Source of the DNA: UMGS1601 sp964617585
Lineage (GTDB): Bacteria; Bacillota; Clostridia; Oscillospirales; Ruminococcaceae
Direction: 5' to 3'
Assembly (NCBI GenBank): GCA_964617585.1
Contig: CAZTXS010000037.1
Location: 1 to 11,218, forward strand
Length of the DNA: 11,218 bases
The notes under the pieces are model-generated. The model was not told the DNA's origin. It saw only the letters and a list, made by a program, of their open reading frames with translations, and did not search any database. Numbering within the stretch: position 1 is the stretch's first letter; every line of letters starts with the position of its first letter. Shown piece by piece: positions 6,935 to 11,218 of the stretch. The position numbers and the translations under genes were made by a program.

Positions 6935-7521
6935 CAGTCGGCACCGCTCTCTTTTTTATCCTGCTCCCATTTGAAGCTGTCGTTGCAAAAAGGAACAAAC
7001 ATCAGCTTAAGCTCACCTATTTCAAGAATATCATTGGCTTTCAGCTTTTGAGGCACATACACAGGCTCGTCGTTGAGATAAACCGGATTGGCACCGTCCG
7101 CAGGAATAATATGGAAACTGTTGTGTTTACGGTCATAAGCAAGCTTGGCATGATTCTCGCGAGAAATGGATTCATCGCCCTTCAGGCATATGTCTGATCT
7201 TTCATCTCTTCCTATGGTATTGTTTTTACCGTAGATTCTGTAGTCCTTGCCCTTTTCCTTTCCATCAACGCAGACAAGCCAGCCTACAACAGGTTCAAAA
7301 TTCATTTTCTTTTGGAAAACTCCCACTGTTTTCCCCGTGTCGGAAAGACTGCTTGCGCGTCTCATTGATGACGGCGCTACAGTTGCTCCTAAATTATTAA
7401 CATTTTCGTCCGCACCCTTAAATCTGAACTCAACACGGTTTCCCATCCCGCTGCAATATGGGCAGGTAGGGTACTGGTCGGTATCGTACAGGTGTCCGTT
7501 TCCGCATTCTTGAATTGCCAT
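6934..7521 (-). CDS. Zinc-ribbon + FHA domain protein
   Basis: This 195-residue cytoplasmic protein starts with a short zinc-binding knuckle (C6, H10, C20, C23 in CGNGH...CPYC). A flexible segment (about 36-75) follows, then an FHA domain at about 80-178. The FHA phosphothreonine-binding signature is complete: TIGRD (102-106), SISRENH (118-124, with S120, R121, H124) and YLND (148-151). The flexible segment contains two small Thr-Val motifs, GATV (45-48) and TGKTV (62-66), the second in an S/T-rich basic context. By analogy with GarA-type FHA proteins, where a Thr before the FHA domain is phosphorylated and then bound by it, these are candidate kinase targets; this is inference. The start is secured by AAGGAGG 7 nt upstream. 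It lies 16 bp after the kinase gene and overlaps the following PP2C gene, so it probably serves as the kinase's direct partner. Confidence 0.9.
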   Translation of the reverse strand: MAIQECGNGHLYDTDQYPTCPYCSGMGNRVEFRFKGADENVNNLGATVAPSSMRRASSLSDTGKTVGVFQKKMNFEPVVGWLVCVDGKEKGKDYRIYGKNNTIGRDERSDICLKGDESISRENHAKLAYDRKHNSFHIIPADGANPVYLNDEPVYVPQKLKANDILEIGELKLMFVPFCNDSFKWEQDKKESGAD

Positions 7522-7537
7522 TGTTTTTCCTCCTTAA

Positions 7538-10204
7538 TCACTTATTAAGTACGCCATATATTTCTCCGAATTGTTCTCTGTTATAATAGAGAACTCTGTA
7601 TACTCCTTCGGTATATTCACTGCAATACGTCTTTTTATTGGTGTTTGCAAGATTAGTTGAGTATGTAAGACTTGACTTATTTCCGTCATTTGTAAAGGTC
7701 ATAAAGCCTGTATTATACTCGCCGCTCTTGCATTTAACGGTCAGTGCTGCTGTGCTGCCAGCAGAATTAAATCCGGATATTGTGTATTCGCCGTCTCCCG
7801 CCAGATTTTGAACATTCGAAGCAATTTTATAATAAATCAACTGGTTTGTATTGGCATCAAGCCTTTCAATAGCCAAATATTCCGGATCGGTTTTACTTTT
7901 TACAAGATCATATATTCTGACACCGTCAGATGTTATCATATCAGTGTAATGGTCGCTATTTTTAAAGCTTGTGTTGTTGTCAGTCTGACTGAAGTCGATT
8001 GCAGGTGTTTTGACTATCGCGTTTTCGTTGTCTGAATTTTTTCCTATATAAAACAGGTATTCGCCGCATAAAGCAAACTTATACGGAGATTCTACATATA
8101 TTGACTGCTCCTCTTTTCCCTCGTCCTTTGTGACACGGTGCAGCTTTCCGTTAACATAAACAAAATAATAGTCCTCACTTATGTATAGCTGCAGATCATC
8201 GCCATTGTATTTACTCAGCAATGAAAACGTCTTGCCCTTTTTCTCATCAAAATCATAATAGCAAATTTTCCCGTCTGCAACATAATACATACCGTTTTCA
8301 TCACAAATCAAATTGGAATATTTTTTTTCCATATCTTCAAGCAACGTCGATCCTTCATAGTCGCCGCCGTACTGCACCACAGAATGTCCGTCGTATGTGA
8401 CATAATAATAATAATGTTCATTTAACGGCCTCCCTATAATACCCCCATTTTGTATATTGCCGAAGGTTTCCCACTGCAGGGTGGCACTGCCCGTGCCGGC
8501 TTTGCCGCTTACGCCGGAAGTGCCTCTCGTCAGGAAGAAAACACCCACTGCCACCAATACTATTATAATTGCGATAAATATTTTTTTGTTCTTCTTCTTT
8601 TTGGGGACGGCAGCCGCTTCCGGCTGAACAGCCTCGCTTTGAGCCTGAGCCGCGGGAGCTTCAGGAGTGCTGTCATTGACAGAGACAACCGCTTCGCTTT
8701 GAGTCTGAGCCGCGGGAGCTTCAGGAGTGCTGTTATTGATAGAGACAGCCGTCTCGCTTTGAGTTTGAACCGCGGGAGCTTCCGGTATGTTATTCTTTAC
8801 GGAGGCTGCCGTTTCGCTGAGCTTTTTAGCGGTATTGCTCATATGCTTTGCCGCGCTTTTCCCGAGTTGCTTAGCCGTATTTCCCATTTGCTTTGCCACA
8901 CCGCCGCCAAGCTTAACGGCAGCGCTTCCGAGCTGCTTAGCCGCATCGCCAATTTGTTTGGAGACATTTTCCGTCGGCTGCTGTTGTGCCATAGGGTAAG
9001 GCTGCTGTTGTGTCGTAGGGTAAGGTTGCTGTTGTGTCATAGGATAAGGCTGCTGTTGTGTCATAGGATAAGGCTGCTGTTGTGTCGTAGGGTAAGGTTG
9101 CTGTTGTGTCATAGGGTAAGGTTGCTGTTGTGTCATAGGATAAGGCTGCTGCTGTGCCATAGGATAAGGTTGCTGCTGTGTCATAGGGTAAGGCTGCTGT
9201 TGTGTTGTAGGATAAGGTTGTTGTACAGTGTAGGGTATTTGCTGCGCGTTAAAAAACTGCTGAGTAGCAGGCGCAGGCTGCGGAGCCGAAGGCACTTCGT
9301 TCAACAGAACATTTCTGAAATCAAGCATTGATTGGTATCGTGCCTGAGGATTGACCTCAAGCGCATGAAGAATAGCCTCTTCCTGATAGCTTGTTATATC
9401 CACTCCGAGATTGCTTGGGGGAATAAGCTCATCTTCTTCAATTCTGTCAATGGAATCCGGCGGGCGTCTTCCGGTAATGGCAAAATAAAAGGTTGCGCCA
9501 AGACTGTAAATATCGGTAAACGGACCCTGTTTTCCATGTCTTGTATACTGCTCTTTAGGGGCAAAGCCATGTTTCAGGACAACGTCAAGACTTTTGCTTT
9601 TGTCGCCAAGGCTGTATCTTGCCGCGCCGAAATCAAGCAGCTTTACCTTGCCCTCATCGGTTATGTAAATATTGTCGGGAGTCACGTCACGATGAACTAT
9701 TCCTTTGCTGTGAACAACCGCAAGAGCTTCCATAATCGGGACAAGTATATTTTTAGCCTCATCGCAGCTTATCTTGCCGCCCTTGTTCTTCAGATATTTA
9801 TCGAAGCTGATGCCCTCAACGTACTCCATAACAAAATAGGCTGTTCCGTTTTCCTCAAAATAGCTGAAAATCCGCACAATATTTTCACAGCCGATAAACT
9901 CCGCAAGAGTTTTAGCCTCCTGAAGAAAATTTTCTTTGCCGTACTCGAAATTTTCGGCACGTTCCCCGGTATACGGGATAACTGAGTTCGTCTCGCGGTA
10001 AGCCAGCGAATCGGGAAAAAATTCCTTAACAGCTACCTTTTGCTTTGTTTTGTAATCTGTAGCCATGTATGTAATGCCGAACCCGCCCTGACCGAGAACC
10101 TTATCAATGGTATACTGACCTGCAAGAATGGTTCCCTGCGGCAGCGCAAGCGGAAAGTTCTCGCCTATTGTTTTTTGTTCTGTTTCATTGCTATGAGCAT
10201 CCAT
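7538..10204 (-). CDS. Transmembrane Ser/Thr protein kinase with repeat linker and unusual ectodomain
   Basis: This 888-residue protein is the first gene of the operon. Kinase domain, about residues 31-300: the glycine loop LGQGGFG (37-43), VAVK (K60), an alpha-C Glu (E96), HRDVTPDN (171-178), LLDFGAAR (189-196) and APKEQY (215-220). A juxtamembrane region of 240 residues follows, with ten 8-residue QQPYP-type repeats (328-407), an amphipathic Ala/Lys/Gly-rich part (about 415-470) and three 20-residue PEAPA repeats (471-530). KKKKNKK then precedes one membrane segment (541-559). The outside part (560-888) is Tyr-rich with repeated strand pairs (such as YYVADGKICYYDF and YYFVYVNGKLHRV), which suggests a DUF5050-like beta propeller rather than the PASTA repeats of PrkC. 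The catalytic loop has Thr in place of the usual Lys (HRDxTPDN), while the rest of the catalytic set is intact, so I expect activity. The ATG (10202-10204) has GAAGGG about 10 nt upstream. Confidence 0.95.
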   Translation of the reverse strand: MDAHSNETEQKTIGENFPLALPQGTILAGQYTIDKVLGQGGFGITYMATDYKTKQKVAVKEFFPDSLAYRETNSVIPYTGERAENFEYGKENFLQEAKTLAEFIGCENIVRIFSYFEENGTAYFVMEYVEGISFDKYLKNKGGKISCDEAKNILVPIMEALAVVHSKGIVHRDVTPDNIYITDEGKVKLLDFGAARYSLGDKSKSLDVVLKHGFAPKEQYTRHGKQGPFTDIYSLGATFYFAITGRRPPDSIDRIEEDELIPPSNLGVDITSYQEEAILHALEVNPQARYQSMLDFRNVLLNEVPSAPQPAPATQQFFNAQQIPYTVQQPYPTTQQQPYPMTQQQPYPMAQQQPYPMTQQQPYPMTQQQPYPTTQQQPYPMTQQQPYPMTQQQPYPTTQQQPYPMAQQQPTENVSKQIGDAAKQLGSAAVKLGGGVAKQMGNTAKQLGKSAAKHMSNTAKKLSETAASVKNNIPEAPAVQTQSETAVSINNSTPEAPAAQTQSEAVVSVNDSTPEAPAAQAQSEAVQPEAAAVPKKKKNKKIFIAIIIVLVAVGVFFLTRGTSGVSGKAGTGSATLQWETFGNIQNGGIIGRPLNEHYYYYVTYDGHSVVQYGGDYEGSTLLEDMEKKYSNLICDENGMYYVADGKICYYDFDEKKGKTFSLLSKYNGDDLQLYISEDYYFVYVNGKLHRVTKDEGKEEQSIYVESPYKFALCGEYLFYIGKNSDNENAIVKTPAIDFSQTDNNTSFKNSDHYTDMITSDGVRIYDLVKSKTDPEYLAIERLDANTNQLIYYKIASNVQNLAGDGEYTISGFNSAGSTAALTVKCKSGEYNTGFMTFTNDGNKSSLTYSTNLANTNKKTYCSEYTEGVYRVLYYNREQFGEIYGVLNK
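8615..8794 (-). repeat. Three tandem 60-bp units in the kinase linker
   Basis: Three 60-bp units encode a 20-residue repeat of the form NSTPEAPAAQTQSEAVVSVN (kinase residues 471-530). The first two are nearly identical at the DNA level and the last is diverged at its end. They form an acidic, Pro/Ala-rich spacer just before the basic cluster and membrane segment. Confidence 0.9.
8984..9223 (-). repeat. Ten tandem 24-bp units in the kinase linker
   Basis: Ten contiguous 24-bp units each encode QQPYP(T/M)(T/A)Q (kinase residues 328-407). They differ mainly at third codon positions and at the T/M and T/A residues. The units are in frame, on the cytoplasmic side, between the kinase domain and the membrane segment. 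The unit length is a multiple of three, so copy number could change by slippage without breaking the gene. Confidence 0.95.
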
Positions 10205-10300
10205 TTTTCAACAACCCTTCTCCATTATTTTGGTAGCCTATTAAAACCAACTTCACGGCATAAATCACATAAGCATTACTTGTTGCCTCGGCTTCCGGAG

Positions 10301-10323
10301 AGTTACTTTTATTAAAAGCAACT
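10301..10323 (-). promoter_or_regulatory. Hairpin in the leader of the kinase operon
   Basis: In the minus-strand transcript this stretch can form a 10-bp stem with a 3-nt AAU loop: AGUUGCUUUU pairs with AAAAGUAACU, with one G-U pair. The same position is an A-C mismatch in plus-strand RNA, so the structure fits the operon transcript better. No U run follows, so it is not an obvious terminator. I could not match the leader to a known riboswitch class. Confidence 0.35.
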
Positions 10324-10389
10324 ATGTTTCCGTTTGTTCAGTTTTGATGTGATATGTCTTGACTAAAATGTTCTAATTATATTAATTTA

Positions 10390-10418
10390 TTGTTAAAACT
10401 ATTGTATATGCGAATAAT
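10390..10418 (+). promoter_or_regulatory. Candidate sigma-A promoter for the XRE gene
   Basis: TTGTTA (10390-10395) and AATAAT (10413-10418) are separated by exactly 17 bp. The -10 hexamer lies inside the palindrome at 10407-10425. Transcription would start near 10425, leaving a leader of about 190 nt before the XRE ATG. Confidence 0.45.
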
Positions 10419-10425
10419 TCGCATA
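10407..10425. promoter_or_regulatory. Perfect 19-bp palindrome, candidate XRE operator
   Basis: TATGCGAAT and ATTCGCATA are perfect 9-bp inverted arms around a single A (10416). The site covers the -10 of the plus-strand promoter and the expected start site of the minus-strand promoter. A dimer of the adjacent XRE regulator bound here could block both. That the XRE protein is the ligand is inferred from position. Confidence 0.6.
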
Positions 10426-10431
10426 CAGCTT

Positions 10432-10460
10432 ATTATATCATATAAAAAAATAAATTACAA
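10432..10460 (-). promoter_or_regulatory. Candidate sigma-A promoter for the nine-gene operon
   Basis: On the minus strand TTGTAA (10460-10455) and TATAAT (10437-10432) are 17 bp apart, with a T-rich spacer. The -10 is a perfect match to consensus. The start site would fall at about 10425, on the edge of the palindrome, about 220 nt before the kinase ATG. Confidence 0.6.
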
Positions 10461-10554
10461 TATGTTCATTAGGAAAAAATGTAAAAACGTCATAATTTAT
10501 AAAATAATGAGGTATTACAGAAAAAAATTGTACAAATTTAACATTTAATTTTTA

Positions 10555-10575
10555 AATAAGGGGAAAGCCCTTATT
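10555..10575 (+). promoter_or_regulatory. Hairpin in the leader of the XRE gene
   Basis: AATAAGGG and CCCTTATT are perfect 8-bp inverted arms around GAAAG. The stem ends 38 nt before the XRE ATG and 26 nt before its ribosome binding site. Only a weak U stretch follows (UUUUA after GAG), so an attenuator is possible but not shown. It could also be a second protein-binding site. Confidence 0.35.
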
Positions 10576-10613
10576 GAGTTTTAACAGTAAATTATAAATT
10601 GAGAGGATTAAAT

Positions 10614-10970
10614 ATGGAACTTAACTATACTTTAATAGGCATAAGAATCAGGAAGCTTCGCAAGTCAATGAAAATAACGCAAGACACTTTATCGGAGTTA
10701 AGCGGCATATCCCCACAGCATTTGTCCCAAATAGAAAGTGGGAAAACCAAGCTATCCCTTCCTACGCTTGTTAATATATGCAACGCTCTTGGTGTAACGG
10801 CGGACAGGCTTTTATGCGATGTTCTTTCGGCAGGCAACGGAATTTTAGATGAGGATGCAGCCGCTGTTTTCAGCGATTGTACGGCTGATGAAAAATATCT
10901 TATGCTTGCCGTCGCTGAAAATTTAAAGCAGACCCTAAGAGTGAAAAAGATAAAGCTAACGCATGAATGA
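10614..10970 (+). CDS. XRE-family (HTH_3) transcriptional regulator
   Basis: This 118-residue DNA-binding protein has a Cro/C1-type helix-turn-helix at about residues 8-68. Visible elements are IRKLRKSMKITQDTLSELSGIS (helices 1-2), then PQHLSQIESGKTKLSLPTL (recognition helix and following turn), and NICNALGVTADRLL, which closes the fold. The C-terminal part (about 78-110) is acidic then helical, with DCTADEKYLML and NLKQTLR, as in small Clostridia XRE regulators. I see no enzyme domain. The start is the ATG at 10614-10616 with AGAGGA 6 nt upstream, not the in-frame TTG at 10599. The gene diverges from the kinase operon and shares its intergenic region with a perfect palindrome, so it is most likely the operon's repressor and autoregulates; this is inferred from position. 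Confidence 0.92.
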   Translation: MELNYTLIGIRIRKLRKSMKITQDTLSELSGISPQHLSQIESGKTKLSLPTLVNICNALGVTADRLLCDVLSAGNGILDEDAAAVFSDCTADEKYLMLAVAENLKQTLRVKKIKLTHE

Positions 10971-11004
10971 TTGTCAAATAATGTCTGATCAATAATCACA
11001 AAAT

Positions 11005-11030
11005 GCGTAGAAACGTATTTCGATGCTTTT
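11005..11030. terminator. Possible bidirectional terminator after the XRE gene
   Basis: GCGTAGAAA and TTTCGATGC can pair around a CGTA loop, with one G-U pair and one mismatch. TTTT follows on the plus strand and an A-rich stretch (11001-11003 and the CAC before it) lies on the other side. It sits between the convergent XRE gene and the small minus-strand ORF. The stem is weak and the T run short. Confidence 0.35.
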
Positions 11031-11048
11031 GGGAATTTTCAATATTCC

Positions 11049-11159
11049 TTAACATATTTTTAAAATTTGAAAATCAAGAGCTATTGACAATTTCACCCTC
11101 ATAAGAAGCTTTATAAGTTCCATTTCTCCTTCGTCTAATCCGTGTGTTATTGTTTTCAT
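11049..11159 (-). CDS. Small ORF, 36 residues, function unknown
   Basis: An ATG at 11157-11159 has a perfect GGAGG 8 nt upstream. The encoded peptide starts MKTITHGLDEGEMELIKLL and ends at a TAA (11049-11051). The first half looks helical and charged (DEGEMELIKLLMRVKLS), like the start of a longer helical protein; the last part (ALDFQILKIC) is hydrophobic and may be the read-out of a truncated gene. I do not recognise a family. It converges on the XRE gene and its promoter would lie near or beyond the right edge. The ribosome binding site is the main reason to list it. Confidence 0.3.
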   Translation of the reverse strand: MKTITHGLDEGEMELIKLLMRVKLSIALDFQILKIC

Positions 11160-11218
11160 ACTAATTACCTCCATGTTTTATATGGTTATTATTGGCATTT
11201 ACACGGCTCTTTATTCAG

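Larger units (their letters stand above)
10205..10613. other. Divergent intergenic regulatory region
   Basis: This 409-bp AT-rich region lies between the kinase operon (leftward) and the XRE gene (rightward). No protein-coding frame is supported. It holds one candidate promoter for each direction, a perfect palindrome at 10407-10425, and hairpins in both leaders (10301-10323 and 10555-10575). The two deduced leader transcripts are long, about 220 nt for the operon and about 190 nt for the XRE gene. Confidence 0.7.

Noticed and set aside
8984..9223. CRISPR-like array
   Set aside because: The 24-bp units are directly adjacent with no spacers and are in frame inside the kinase gene. They are coding repeats.
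8450..9331. Open plus-strand frame of 293 codons with Leu/Cys/Arg-rich repeats
   Set aside because: It is the complement of the kinase linker repeats; the repeated LLLCHR pattern simply mirrors the QQPYP and PEAPA units. There is no family resemblance and the minus-strand kinase explains the region.
10407..10425. LexA/SOS box
   Set aside because: The palindrome does not match the Gram-positive LexA consensus (CGAAC...GTTCG). The neighbouring XRE gene is a better candidate for the ligand.
10625..10999. Minus-strand frame of 124 codons opposite the XRE gene
   Set aside because: The plus strand encodes a full helix-turn-helix protein with a good ribosome binding site; the antisense frame has no recognisable features.
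1..11218. Insertion sequence, transposase, integrase or tRNA attachment site
   Set aside because: No transposase or recombinase motif, terminal inverted repeats or tRNA gene could be found on either strand within the window.

Overview
The window looks like a chromosomal or integrated accessory region of a low-to-mid GC Gram-positive bacterium, most likely a gut-type Clostridia (Oscillospiraceae/Lachnospiraceae-like). The reasons are strong AGGAGG-type ribosome binding sites, AT-rich intergenic DNA with sigma-A-like promoters, one probable TTG start, and protein families (DUF4190-like membrane tails, zinc-ribbon/FHA proteins, trypsin-like/FHA membrane proteins) that I associate with Firmicutes. 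This is inference, since no species marker is present.

Layout. The left edge (1-209, + strand) holds the C-terminal end of an OB-fold/SSB-like protein, followed by a possible frameshifted small ORF. From 10204 down to 324 lies one tightly packed block of nine minus-strand genes. In transcription order they are: a transmembrane Ser/Thr kinase (STPK) with a repeat-rich linker and a non-PASTA ectodomain; a zinc-ribbon/FHA protein; a PP2C phosphatase; a single-pass membrane protein with a trypsin-like ectodomain that has lost its catalytic His and Ser, plus a cytoplasmic FHA domain; a second PP2C phosphatase; two paralogous TIR proteins with three C-terminal membrane segments each; a DHH/DHHA1 phosphoesterase with a duplicated C-terminal module; and a small RyR (ryanodine-receptor repeat) domain protein. 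Gaps range from a 1-nt overlap to 96 bp, so this is almost certainly one operon. To the right, an XRE/HTH_3 regulator gene is transcribed divergently (10614-10970, +). The 409-bp intergenic region carries a candidate promoter for each direction and a perfect 19-bp palindrome (10407-10425) that overlaps the -10 of one and the start site of the other. The right edge holds a possible bidirectional terminator and a 36-codon minus-strand ORF with a strong RBS.

How it may work (inference). The kinase, two phosphatases and two FHA readers form a membrane phospho-signalling module with extracellular or surface sensing domains. The two membrane-anchored TIR proteins are the obvious effectors or nucleotide-signal generators, because many TIR domains cleave NAD+. 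The DHH phosphoesterase and RyR protein could process and sense a nucleotide signal. The combination resembles the nucleotide-centric conflict systems predicted from comparative genomics, but I do not recognise this exact nine-gene set as a named defence system. It is the main candidate for an undescribed system here.
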